A DNA stretch of 62,101 nt from Saprospiraceae bacterium UBA2365. Its GTDB lineage: Bacteria; Bacteroidota; Bacteroidia; Chitinophagales; Saprospiraceae. The translations under genes were made by a program, and so were the position numbers. The stretch is from contig DDTL01000021.1 in the NCBI GenBank assembly GCA_002344345.1, positions 10,683-72,783 on the forward strand. Direction: 5' to 3'. Within the stretch, counting starts at the first letter, position 1. Every line of letters starts with the position of its first letter. The notes beneath the pieces are model-generated. The model had not been told where the DNA came from. It did no database searches and saw only the letters and a program-made list of their open reading frames with translations. This document shows, one piece after another, positions 35,235-43,870 of the stretch.

Positions 35235-35242
35235 TATTTTTG
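35235..35242 (+). promoter_or_regulatory. Candidate -7 element in the DUF4340 leader
   Basis: TATTTTTG matches TAnnTTTG. The expected start of transcription lies at about 35249, three bases before a short frame that begins at 35252. No -33 element is clear. Confidence 0.45.
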
Positions 35243-35260
35243 CAAAAATAAATGAATGAT

Positions 35261-35282
35261 ATGCCGCAAAAGTCGGCATTTT
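35261..35282 (+). terminator. Small hairpin with T-run (possible attenuator)
   Basis: ATGCCG pairs with CGGCAT around CAAAAGT and runs into TTTTT. It lies inside the 13-codon frame at 35252-35293, about 190 bp upstream of the DUF4340 gene. Confidence 0.55.
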
Positions 35283-35472
35283 TCCTGTTATAAATAAAGA
35301 AGCATCTGCCAAAAATGTTATTTTATATGGAAATGAGAAAGGCATTTGTAACAGTAAAAACGACAAAAAAGAGTGTGAAATACACATGAAAAATACAAGA
35401 GATCCACAAGATAGACTGTATTTTTCCTAAAAGACTCCAAATAGCTGAAAAAGAAGATCAAAAAATGTACTA

Positions 35473-36492
35473 ATGAAAAAATATCTGATACCTGGAATCG
35501 TATTGCTTGTTTTAGGACTTGGCGCATGGTACCTGATCAAATCCAACAATGTAATGAGTTCCTATGATTTTTCATACAGGGAATTTGCTGTGGAGGATGT
35601 AGAATCCATCGAAAAGATCATTGTGGTCAACAAAACAGGAGAGCCACCCTTCCATTTTACACGCAATGGAGACAGATGGATGGTCAATGACAAATTCAAA
35701 GTCAATAAAAATGTAATGGACAATATGCTGGACGCCATAAAAAATGTCCAGATCGATTATGTTCCGCCAAACAGCGCAAAAGAAGAGATCATGAAAGGAT
35801 TTCTCAAACATGGGATCAAGGTAGACTTATTCAATAAAAGGAATAAAAAAATAAAATCATATTATATAGGATCTTCACCAACGGACGGAAGAGGTTCATA
35901 TTATGTGATGGACGGATATGATATCCCTTTTGTAATGAAATTACCAACGGTGGAAGGTAATATTCATACCAGGTTCAATTACACCCTGGAACAATTCAGG
36001 GATCTGGCAGTAGTAGAAATTCCTAAAGAATCCATCCAATCGATTGAAGTATCCTACCCTTTCAATAAAAAATTCTCTTTCAAATTTAAAGATGGTCAGA
36101 TTTCAACCCTTCACCCGTTTCAAAAAGCAATTGGGGGCGAACAAGACCCTGCATTGATCGAAGCCTATTTATCCGGTTTCGGCCAAAAATATGCGGAGTA
36201 TATTGAGAATAAGAATCCTGCCAAAGAAAACATCCTCAAGCAGACCCCGTTTTGTGAAATGAGGATCACCAAAACAGATGGGAAAGCCGAAGAATTGTCT
36301 TTTTTTTATATTCCTGATCCTGATGATATTTCCTACGCAGCACCGGCAGATTTCACTGAACACTTCAAGGAGGGAAAAGCAGAAAGGTTTTTTATCATGA
36401 CCAACCGCGGTGATTTCTATCTGGCCCAATTGATATTATTTAAGGATATCTTGTGGAAATATGATGCTTTTTTCAAAAAAATGAAAAAGTAA
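35473..36492 (+). CDS. DUF4340 domain protein
   Basis: A 339-residue protein with one N-terminal membrane anchor (MKKYLIPGIVLLVLGLGAWYL) and a periplasmic DUF4340 region. That region is made of repeats of the form FTRNGDRWMVNDKFKVN with beta-strands and short helices. DUF4340 proteins often lie beside ABC-2 transporters with a GldG-type subunit. Here gldA-gldF-gldG is 2.8 kb upstream, separated by two unrelated genes. A role with that transporter is inferred from context only. Confidence 0.8.
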   Translation: MKKYLIPGIVLLVLGLGAWYLIKSNNVMSSYDFSYREFAVEDVESIEKIIVVNKTGEPPFHFTRNGDRWMVNDKFKVNKNVMDNMLDAIKNVQIDYVPPNSAKEEIMKGFLKHGIKVDLFNKRNKKIKSYYIGSSPTDGRGSYYVMDGYDIPFVMKLPTVEGNIHTRFNYTLEQFRDLAVVEIPKESIQSIEVSYPFNKKFSFKFKDGQISTLHPFQKAIGGEQDPALIEAYLSGFGQKYAEYIENKNPAKENILKQTPFCEMRITKTDGKAEELSFFYIPDPDDISYAAPADFTEHFKEGKAERFFIMTNRGDFYLAQLILFKDILWKYDAFFKKMKK

Positions 36493-36823
36493 GTATATCA
36501 AATTTTGTTATATATTCTTTTTACGCACTTTCTTATATAAAAACACGAAAAGCCGATGGGATTATTATTCCATTCAGTATAGGGCTCATCAGCTGTTTTG
36601 GGAAAATTATTTTAATTTATTGGCTGAATCAGTAATTGTCTGGAAATTCGATATACAATACGATCAAGTTCCGATTTTTTGAATCTGTTTAAAATTGTCC
36701 AATTTGTTGATTTTCAATATTTTTTGCCCCACCCTCTTTTTGGACAAACTTCCTCCATACCTCATTTCTGAATAAAACCAATTCCATTTCAAAGAATCCT
36801 TCATTGATTATTCACATCGCAGG
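36493..36823. other. Intergenic region between convergent genes
   Basis: 331 bp, AT-rich. A weak stem of AAAAGC.GATG (about 36547) with CATCAGCTGTTTT (about 36588) could serve as a bidirectional terminator. Nothing else was found. Confidence 0.35.
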
Positions 36824-38158
36824 TCAATTAATAAATTCAAGCCGTTGCGCTGCCCCAATGTCTATAAAGCGATCATTTTCCCACAAAACCTGACCATTGA
36901 CCAAAGTATGGGATATTTTTTGGTTGAAATGCGTTCCTTCAAACGTAGACCATTTACATTTAGCCAAAAGGTTTCCTTTATTCACTTCCCATCGGTGATC
37001 CATATCGAGTACCACCAGATCAGCCCAATAGCCTTCCCTGATATATCCTCTTTCCTTGACCCTGAAAACCTCTGCAGGCGCATGACACATTTTGTGAACG
37101 ATCTGTTCCAGCGTAATCATGCCTTTAGTATAGAAATCAAGCATGACATAAAGACTGTGCTGTACCAGGGGCAAACCTGAAGGAGCCTTCAGGTAATGCT
37201 CAGATTTTTCTTCAATAGTATGAGGCGCGTGATCCGTTGCGATAACGTCCAGCCGATCGTCCATCAATGCTTCCCACAAAGCGATTCTGTCTTGTTCACT
37301 TTTGACCGCAGGGTTGCATTTCAAACCATTGCCCAGCCTTTCATAGTCCATATCATTGTAGTAAAGGTGGTGAACGCATACCTCTGATGTGATCCTTTTG
37401 TCTTTTAATGGCACCTCATTGGAAAACAGTGACATTTCTTTTGCAGAAGTCAAATGCAATACATGCAAACGGGTACCGTATTTTTTTGCCAGCGCTACAG
37501 CTTTTGAACTGGATAAATAACACGCTTCATCTGACCTGATTTCAGGATGAAACCGGGCATGCAGTCCATCTTTGTATCGATTATAATAAGATTCCTGATT
37601 GCTCCTGATGGTTCGCTCATCTTCGCAATGGGTTGCGATCAGCATCGGAACACTGCTGAAAAGAGATTCCAGCACCTGCTCATCATCAACCAACATATTA
37701 CCTGTGCTGGAACCCATGAACACCTTGATGCCACAAACATTTTTTGGATCTGTTTTCAACACTTCCTCCAGATTGTCATTGGATGCGCCCATATAAAAAG
37801 AATAATTGACCGCAGAATTCGTTTTTCCCAAATTATATTTTTCATCCAATGCTTCCTGTGTCAATGTCGGCGGTTTTGTATTGGGCATCTCCATGAAACT
37901 GGTTACGCCTCCGGCCAATGCAGCCCTGGATTCCGTGAAAATATCAGCTTTGTACTCCATTCCAGGCTGTCTGAAATGCACCTGGTCATCAATTACACCA
38001 GGAATGACCCATTTCCCGGTAGCGACCAACTCACGATCTGCTGCTTTATGAATCACAGGTGCTATTTGTTCAATCCTGCCATCCCTGATAAAAATATCTC
38101 CATGGATGATGGAATGCTCATTAATGATTTGGGCATCTTTTATGATCAACGTACGCAT
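36824..38158 (-). CDS. pyrC: Dihydroorotase
   Basis: A 444-residue amidohydrolase that closes carbamoyl-aspartate to dihydroorotate in pyrimidine synthesis. Visible blocks: PGVIDDQVHFRQPG (about 53-66), GIKVFMGSSTGNM (about 142), ATHCEDE (about 173), HVLHLTSAKEM (about 230), and VIATDHAPHT (about 302). The first metal site reads DQVH rather than the usual HxH, so one zinc ligand is replaced by Gln. I recall this variant in Bacteroidota dihydroorotases. The conserved metal-site and product-binding stretches support the call; other cyclic amidohydrolases remain possible. Confidence 0.88.
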   Translation of the reverse strand: MRTLIIKDAQIINEHSIIHGDIFIRDGRIEQIAPVIHKAADRELVATGKWVIPGVIDDQVHFRQPGMEYKADIFTESRAALAGGVTSFMEMPNTKPPTLTQEALDEKYNLGKTNSAVNYSFYMGASNDNLEEVLKTDPKNVCGIKVFMGSSTGNMLVDDEQVLESLFSSVPMLIATHCEDERTIRSNQESYYNRYKDGLHARFHPEIRSDEACYLSSSKAVALAKKYGTRLHVLHLTSAKEMSLFSNEVPLKDKRITSEVCVHHLYYNDMDYERLGNGLKCNPAVKSEQDRIALWEALMDDRLDVIATDHAPHTIEEKSEHYLKAPSGLPLVQHSLYVMLDFYTKGMITLEQIVHKMCHAPAEVFRVKERGYIREGYWADLVVLDMDHRWEVNKGNLLAKCKWSTFEGTHFNQKISHTLVNGQVLWENDRFIDIGAAQRLEFIN

Positions 38159-38226
38159 ATACCAAAATTTATCCTTAAAACTTTAAGTCCAGAGGTAAAT
38201 ATATAAAAACTTTAAGCTGTAATTCA

Positions 38227-38234
38227 TATTTTTG
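38227..38234 (+). promoter_or_regulatory. Candidate -7 element of purK
   Basis: TATTTTTG fits the consensus and lies 20 bp before the purK ATG, implying a very short leader. No -33 match was found. Confidence 0.5.
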
Positions 38235-38253
38235 CGTAGTAAATTCTACTTAC

Positions 38254-39399
38254 ATGCTGTCAAACAAAAGAATCGGAATACTTGGAGGCGGACAATTGGG
38301 GAAAATGGTTTGTGAAGCCGTTTCAAAGTGGCATCAGCATATAGCTGTCATGGATGTTTCGAATGACATGCCTGCAGCCAATTATTGCACACAATTCATC
38401 GAAGGCAATTTTAAATCGTATGATGACGTCATCCAGTTTGGCAACACGGTAGATGTGATCAGCGTTGAAATTGAGCATGTCAACATTGAAGCGCTGGATC
38501 ATCTTAAAAGCAGAGGAGTAAAAGTATACCCGGATCCGGACATACTGCGCAAAATCATTGATAAAGGCTTGCAAAAACAGCTCTATATTTCAAAAGGAAT
38601 GCCTACTGCTCCTTTCATCCTGGTCAAAAACAAAGAGGATATCCTCAAAAAAATCGCTTCAAATGAGATTCAGTTTCCTTTTGTGCAAAAATCCCGGACT
38701 GAAGGTTACGATGGCAGGGGTGTTGCCGTCATACAACACGATGGCGAACTGGATAAAATCATGGATATACCATCTGTGGTAGAAAAAAAAATAGACATTA
38801 AAACAGAACTGGGTGTGATCGTTGCCCGCAATCCACAGGGACAGGTTGAAGTATTTCCGCCGGTTGAGATGAAATTTAACCAGGAAGCCAACCTGCTCGA
38901 CGAATTGGTTTGTCCGGCTCAACTGGCTCCTGAGAACCTGGAAAAAGCAGTTAATTTGTCCCGTGAACTTGCTGAACAGACCCAAATCATCGGTTTACTG
39001 GCTGTTGAATTATTCATTGACACCGATGACCAGCTTTTTGTAAATGAAATTGCTCCGAGACCTCACAATTCCGGACATCACACCATCGAAGCTTGCAATG
39101 TATCTCAGTTTGAACAGTTTGCAAGAGCCATTCTGGGCTTTCCGCTTATTGCTCCCGTTTCTACCAAAACATCTGTGATGATCAACCTTTTGGGTGAACC
39201 AGGGTATCAGGGAACTCCCATACTAACGGGTATAGAGGACGTCATGGCTATGGAGAACGTATACATTCATTGGTATGGAAAAAAAGAGACCAAACCTGCC
39301 CGAAAAATGGGGCATGTAACCATTATAGATGAAAATATCACCGATGCACATATGAAAGCCATGTACATTAAAGAGAAGCTTAAAGTCATATCTGTATAA
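38254..39399 (+). CDS. purK: N5-carboxyaminoimidazole ribonucleotide synthase
   Basis: A 381-residue ATP-grasp enzyme. It begins IGILGGGQLGKM, has the ATP-grasp phrases FVQKSRTEGYDGRGV (about 147) and VVEKKIDI, and ends the domain with FVNEIAPRPHNSGHHTIEA. PurK carboxylates AIR with bicarbonate and ATP to N5-CAIR, the substrate of PurE, whose gene follows after 30 bp. Confidence 0.96.
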   Translation: MLSNKRIGILGGGQLGKMVCEAVSKWHQHIAVMDVSNDMPAANYCTQFIEGNFKSYDDVIQFGNTVDVISVEIEHVNIEALDHLKSRGVKVYPDPDILRKIIDKGLQKQLYISKGMPTAPFILVKNKEDILKKIASNEIQFPFVQKSRTEGYDGRGVAVIQHDGELDKIMDIPSVVEKKIDIKTELGVIVARNPQGQVEVFPPVEMKFNQEANLLDELVCPAQLAPENLEKAVNLSRELAEQTQIIGLLAVELFIDTDDQLFVNEIAPRPHNSGHHTIEACNVSQFEQFARAILGFPLIAPVSTKTSVMINLLGEPGYQGTPILTGIEDVMAMENVYIHWYGKKETKPARKMGHVTIIDENITDAHMKAMYIKEKLKVISV

Positions 39400-39429
39400 G
39401 TTTTTATTCTTTTAAAATAAAACTCACAA

Positions 39430-39945
39430 ATGTATAATAAACCTGTTTTAGTAAGCATCATCATGGGTTCTGATTCGGACCTGCCTGTCATGAAAGATGC
39501 CGGCGACATACTTGATGCATTCGGTGTTAACTATGAGATCAGTATAGTTTCAGCTCACAGAACGCCCCAAAGAATGTTCGATTTCGCAAAAACAGCCTAC
39601 TCAAGGGGCGTGAGGGTGATCATAGCTGGCGCGGGAGGCGCTGCACATCTGCCCGGTATGACAGCTTCACTCACCGGATTGCCTGTGATCGGTGTGCCTG
39701 TCAAATCTTCGAATTCTATAGAAGGCTGGGATTCAATATTGTCAATTTTACAAATGCCTAATGGCATCCCTGTTGCCACTGTTGCGTTGAACGCAGCCAA
39801 AAACGCAGGGCTGCTGGCGATCAGGATTCTCTCAACTTCCGACCAGAAGCTTTATGAAGCCATGATGGCTTATCAGGATGAAATGGAAAAATCAGTGATC
39901 GAAAAAGCGAATAAACTCACACAGGACCTTTCTTCAACCAATTAA
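39430..39945 (+). CDS. purE: N5-carboxyaminoimidazole ribonucleotide mutase
   Basis: A 171-residue class I PurE. Key blocks: IIMGSDSDLPVMKDA, the catalytic SAHRTPQRMF (His essential), IAGAGGAAHLPGMTAS, and GVPVKSSNSIEGWDSILSI. It moves the carboxyl of N5-CAIR to C4. It is the second gene of the purK-purE unit. Confidence 0.96.
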   Translation: MYNKPVLVSIIMGSDSDLPVMKDAGDILDAFGVNYEISIVSAHRTPQRMFDFAKTAYSRGVRVIIAGAGGAAHLPGMTASLTGLPVIGVPVKSSNSIEGWDSILSILQMPNGIPVATVALNAAKNAGLLAIRILSTSDQKLYEAMMAYQDEMEKSVIEKANKLTQDLSSTN

Positions 39946-39955
39946 TGAACTCATT

Positions 39956-40801
39956 ATGTTTAAATATTTGATTATCTTCCAGTTAACATTGATTTCCTCA
40001 ATGTTCTTTAACCCAGTTTACGGACAATCATTTCGTGTGATGACTTACAATCTCCGGTGGGATAATCCGAATGATGCTGAGAACAGATGGGATGAAAGGA
40101 AAGCAGAACTTGTGAATTTTGTTCAGGATGCTCAACCTGATATTTTAGGCACCCAGGAAGGATTGAAAAGACAACTGGACTATATTTCTGAAAATATCCC
40201 CCAATTCCGGATGTTTGGGGTCGGAAGAGATGACGGAAAAGAAAAAGGTGAATACACTGCGATTTTTTATAATAAAAATAGGTTCAATCTTCTGGCTCAC
40301 TCGAGCTTCTGGCTTTCTGAAACCAGCCACGAAGTATCTGTTGGCTGGGATGCAGCATTACCTCGGATTTGCACCTACGGGTTGTTGGAAGACCTGAAAA
40401 CCGGAGAAAGGATCCATGTATTCAATACACATTTCGATCATATGGGCCAATTGGCCAGGTTGATGTCGGCAAAACTGATCATTTCCAAAATTGAACAAAT
40501 GACAAATGAAAACGACAAAGTGATCCTGATGGGTGATTTTAACTGCAATCCATCATCAGAACCGATAAAAGAGATCAAAAAACACCTGAAAGATGGTAAA
40601 GATCTTTCTAAAAATGGATTGAAAGGCCCTGAAGCAACATTCAATGGTTTTGATAAGGAAATCGAAAACATTGGAACCATCGACCATATCTTCATCAGGA
40701 ATTTTACAGTAAGTTCTTATAAACACATAACCAAAAAACGTAAAAACAAGTTACAATTATCCGACCACTATCCTGTGTTGGCTGTTATCGGTATCAGGTA
40801 A
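39956..40801 (+). CDS. Secreted endonuclease/exonuclease/phosphatase family protein
   Basis: A 281-residue exported member of the EEP fold. Signal peptide MFKYLIIFQLTLISSMFFNPVYGQ. Metal and catalytic residues lie in MTYNLRWDN (Asn), DILGTQEGL (Glu), NTHFDHMG (His/Asp), LMGDFNCNP (Asp/Asn) and the terminal LSDHYPVLA (Asp-His). It may be a nuclease or a phosphoesterase; the sequence does not tell which. It starts 10 bp after purE, so it may share that transcript. Confidence 0.87.
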   Translation: MFKYLIIFQLTLISSMFFNPVYGQSFRVMTYNLRWDNPNDAENRWDERKAELVNFVQDAQPDILGTQEGLKRQLDYISENIPQFRMFGVGRDDGKEKGEYTAIFYNKNRFNLLAHSSFWLSETSHEVSVGWDAALPRICTYGLLEDLKTGERIHVFNTHFDHMGQLARLMSAKLIISKIEQMTNENDKVILMGDFNCNPSSEPIKEIKKHLKDGKDLSKNGLKGPEATFNGFDKEIENIGTIDHIFIRNFTVSSYKHITKKRKNKLQLSDHYPVLAVIGIR

Positions 40802-41053
40802 ATATTCAGGTTGATTATACCTGAATTACCTGCCAGGAGGTTCCACATTTTTTGTTCAAATATGGCAATATAAACTGTTGCAAATAAAATATTTACGATT
40901 TTATACCCGATACAGGCTTATTCTGGAAATTCACTTTATATATTAATTCAAGAAGTTTTTCGCCTTATTACATGTAAGTGTTACCCCTGTTTACAGATCA
41001 GACATTAATGCTTACTCCTGATGATCTGGATTTTCATGTCGAAGAGAAAATCG

Positions 41054-41572
41054 TCAAAGTTTATTGAAATAATCCCGCAGGTCTTTTGCGTCTTTTGCTT
41101 CCATTCTGCCACTGAGTATCAGCCGGAGTTCCCTTCGCCTCACAGCGCCCTCATACCTTTTCTCCTCTTCTTCCGTCAATGGGATGACAGGAGGAACCAA
41201 CTTCGGTTTCATTGTAGCTTTGTCGAGAGCCACAAATGTAAGGTAGGCATGATTGCTTTTCCGGGGCTTCTGGTCAGGTATGGTTGCGGTAAACACTTCA
41301 ATATACACCTCCATCGAACTGTTAAATGCCCTGGTTATACTGGCATTCAGGGTAACAATTTCTCCTACCTTAACCGAATCGCTGAAGGAAACGTGATCAA
41401 CTGATGCTGTCACCACGAAAGATTCGCTATGCCTTGCTGCACAAATTCCACCGGCGATATCCATCCACCTCATCAGGTTTCCTCCCATCAGGTTACCCAA
41501 TGGATTGGTATCATTGGGCATAACCAGTTCAGTCATTATGGTATTGGAAATAGCGACAGTTTTGCCATTCAT
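41054..41572 (-). CDS. Acyl-CoA thioesterase (hotdog fold, YciA/BACH type)
   Basis: A 172-residue single hotdog domain. The signature NDTNPLGNLMGGNLMRWMDIA (in part; residues 20-40) gives the catalytic Asp/Asn and the helix, followed by VDHVSFSDSVKVGEIV and ARVTRAF-like ITRAFNSSMEV. These enzymes hydrolyse acyl-CoAs in the cytoplasm. It is monocistronic and convergent with the EEP gene. Confidence 0.9.
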   Translation of the reverse strand: MNGKTVAISNTIMTELVMPNDTNPLGNLMGGNLMRWMDIAGGICAARHSESFVVTASVDHVSFSDSVKVGEIVTLNASITRAFNSSMEVYIEVFTATIPDQKPRKSNHAYLTFVALDKATMKPKLVPPVIPLTEEEEKRYEGAVRRRELRLILSGRMEAKDAKDLRDYFNKL

Positions 41573-41806
41573 AATTTTTTTTCAACAAATGTAGTCAATA
41601 ATGTAGCTTTTACATCAAAAACAGTTTCAATAAGTGGTCATCATCAAAATAAGAAGTTAAACTATTCCATTCAGATGATTGTTTTGCAAGAAGTAATTTA
41701 AAATGGCTATTTCGTCTTGAAATTGGTGTTTTGGAAAACTGAAATTACTTGCGAAGATTTAAATAATTCATTACTTTTACCTGTAATTTGCTGTTTAATG
41801 ATAAAA

Positions 41807-42184
41807 ATGAAGCATAAACTGATTTTTTTTGGCGTTATCGTACTTTTAACCACCCAAATCCTTTCTTCCTGCAAGGACAGAATTGAATACCAGGATATCG
41901 AAGGAAATTGGACCTTGCTCAGAGCAAATAGAAACGGGAAACCGACTCAGACACTGGACAATGTATTTTTTGAATTCAATCCCGGAAATCGTATGATGAC
42001 TAATCTTCTTGGAACAGAAAACACTTTTGAGATTGTTTACAAATATCCTGTAATTGAAATCAAAAATGGCAGCGATTTGGAAGAGTTAACCGTTAAAAAG
42101 ATGGAGGATGATACGCTCCACCTTGAGCTGAGAATAATAAACTATAAATATGATTTTTACCTTATGAGGTCAGAATCGAACTAA
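41807..42184 (+). CDS. Small lipocalin-like lipoprotein
   Basis: A 125-residue predicted lipoprotein. Signal: MKHKLIFFGVIVLLTTQILSSC with lipobox LSSC. The mature part holds alternating strands with WTLLRANRNGK and FEFNPGNRMM, a pattern of lipocalin-like domains. The function is not known. The start is ATG at 41807 (or 41798, MIKMKHK); upstream in-frame codons back to 41717 lie before the likely promoter. Confidence 0.7.
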   Translation: MKHKLIFFGVIVLLTTQILSSCKDRIEYQDIEGNWTLLRANRNGKPTQTLDNVFFEFNPGNRMMTNLLGTENTFEIVYKYPVIEIKNGSDLEELTVKKMEDDTLHLELRIINYKYDFYLMRSESN

Positions 42185-42212
42185 CTCCTTTCTAAGCCAT
42201 TAAAAAAAAATA

Positions 42213-43679
42213 ATGTTATCAATTCCGGAAAGAAAATCAATAATTTTATTTTTTGCGCTGTCTTTTATTTTGACCTGCGAATCCTATGGATTGGACATGA
42301 GTGTCAAATCCGCACAATTCAAAGCGGAAAAACAGACTTACCTGGAAGTATATCTGTATGTTGTGGGTTCATCAGTCAAATATGACACACTGGAAGACAA
42401 TAACTTACAGGCAGGCGTCCAAATAACCCTGATGATTCAGCATGATAGCACCATTTTTGCTTATGACAAATTTACCATGTTAAGTCCGGCAGGTTTTGTC
42501 CCAAAGGATTTCATGGACCTCAAAAGGCTGCCGTTGAAAACCGGTACTTACATTTTTTCTGTCGAAGCCATCGATGTCAATGACCCGTCCAACAAATACA
42601 ACATTTCATATCCATTACTGGTTGAAGATCATTCAAATACTTTTCAACTTTCAGATATTCAACTATTAAGCTCCATGGAGAAAAATAATTCCATGGAAGC
42701 ATTCAGCAAAAACGGTTACTTTTTACAACCTTCTGCATTCCATTTTTTCCCTGCTGACATGAACCAACTTCATGCCTATATCGAATTGTACAACGACAGC
42801 AAGGATTTTACCTCCGAAAACTTTATCAGATATGCTATTTATCAGCAAGTGAACGATCAGAACCAAACACTTATCTCTCAAAAATACAAAAAAACGGAAA
42901 AAATTCCTTTTCAGGCATTTTTCCTGCAACTCCCTATCAATGAACTGGTTTCAGGAAATTATGTTTTTTCAGTCGAATGGTTTGACAAGGGTAAAAATTT
43001 GCTGGATGCCAAAAGTGTTAGCTTTCAAAGAAGCAATCCATACAAAGATTTTGTCCGCATACAACCCGATAAGAGTATCTATGGAAAAGCTTTTGTACAC
43101 GATCTGGACAAAGAAGAAATCGAATATATCCTCAAGGCCTTGACCCCGTTGATCAGGGGAAATCAAGGCGTGCTGCTGCAACAGGTGATGTTAGAAAAAA
43201 ATATTGATGCACAAAAATATTTCCTGTGGAATTATTTTTCAGAATTATCTCCTTCTGAACCACATTTGGCTTACCAGCAGTTTAAAGAAATTGCTCAGGC
43301 CATCGATCTGACATTCAAATCCCATGTCGGATATGGCTTTGAAACAGACAGAGGACGGATTTATATGAAATACGGACGGCCGACTGAGATCATTAAATCA
43401 GAAGAAGAACCTTCTGCCCCACCATATGAAATTTGGTTTTATAATGAAATTGAAGAAGTCCGACAGGTAAATGTGAAATTTATATTCCACAACCCTTCAC
43501 TGGCACTAAATGATATGGTACTATTGCATTCCAATTGTAAAACGGAAAGATATAATCCCAGGTGGGAAGTAGAACTTTACAAAAATGCACCTGCCGAGCA
43601 GGAGGGAAATTCTCCTTCCTCGACCAGGATGGTAGAAAACTACAGAAGGGACGCACGGAAAATATGGGATGAATTATAA
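42213..43679 (+). CDS. GWxTD domain-containing protein
   Basis: A 488-residue exported protein, signal peptide about 1-27 (ILFFALSFILTCESYG). The C-terminal third carries the GWxTD family features: FETDRGRIYMKYGRPTEI and PYEIWFYNEI, with beta-rich repeats before. The family is common in Bacteroidota and related phyla and is of unknown function. It lies 28 bp after the small lipoprotein gene and may be in one unit with it. Confidence 0.85.
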   Translation: MLSIPERKSIILFFALSFILTCESYGLDMSVKSAQFKAEKQTYLEVYLYVVGSSVKYDTLEDNNLQAGVQITLMIQHDSTIFAYDKFTMLSPAGFVPKDFMDLKRLPLKTGTYIFSVEAIDVNDPSNKYNISYPLLVEDHSNTFQLSDIQLLSSMEKNNSMEAFSKNGYFLQPSAFHFFPADMNQLHAYIELYNDSKDFTSENFIRYAIYQQVNDQNQTLISQKYKKTEKIPFQAFFLQLPINELVSGNYVFSVEWFDKGKNLLDAKSVSFQRSNPYKDFVRIQPDKSIYGKAFVHDLDKEEIEYILKALTPLIRGNQGVLLQQVMLEKNIDAQKYFLWNYFSELSPSEPHLAYQQFKEIAQAIDLTFKSHVGYGFETDRGRIYMKYGRPTEIIKSEEEPSAPPYEIWFYNEIEEVRQVNVKFIFHNPSLALNDMVLLHSNCKTERYNPRWEVELYKNAPAEQEGNSPSSTRMVENYRRDARKIWDEL

Positions 43680-43870
43680 GTTGGATCGGCAATTCATTGA
43701 TTCACATTACATTGCCTTCCCGGAAGTAAAAAATATTTCTGCATAAAAAACAACGAATCAAAATCATAGGCTAAACGATTTAGAACTTGTGTTCAATACA
43801 TTTTGGATTTAATTTGTTTAACCATATAACAAAGTCCTGCCATAGCAGGTAATCAAAAAATATTAGACAG

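Larger units (their letters stand above)
34776..35472. other. Intergenic region, about 700 bp
   Basis: AT-rich and without a convincing gene. Its right half holds a promoter-like element, a 13-codon reading frame and a hairpin with T-run (35235-35293), described separately. Short frames at 35323-35397 and 35384-35431 were seen but have no support. Confidence 0.5.

Noticed and set aside
37547..38206. Plus-strand frame of 219 codons opposite dihydroorotase
   Set aside because: It is the complement of a conserved enzyme and shows no protein family features.
38158..38254. PurR- or PRPP-type riboswitch between pyrC and purK
   Set aside because: The region is under 100 bp, and the purK leader after the predicted promoter is only about 13 nt.
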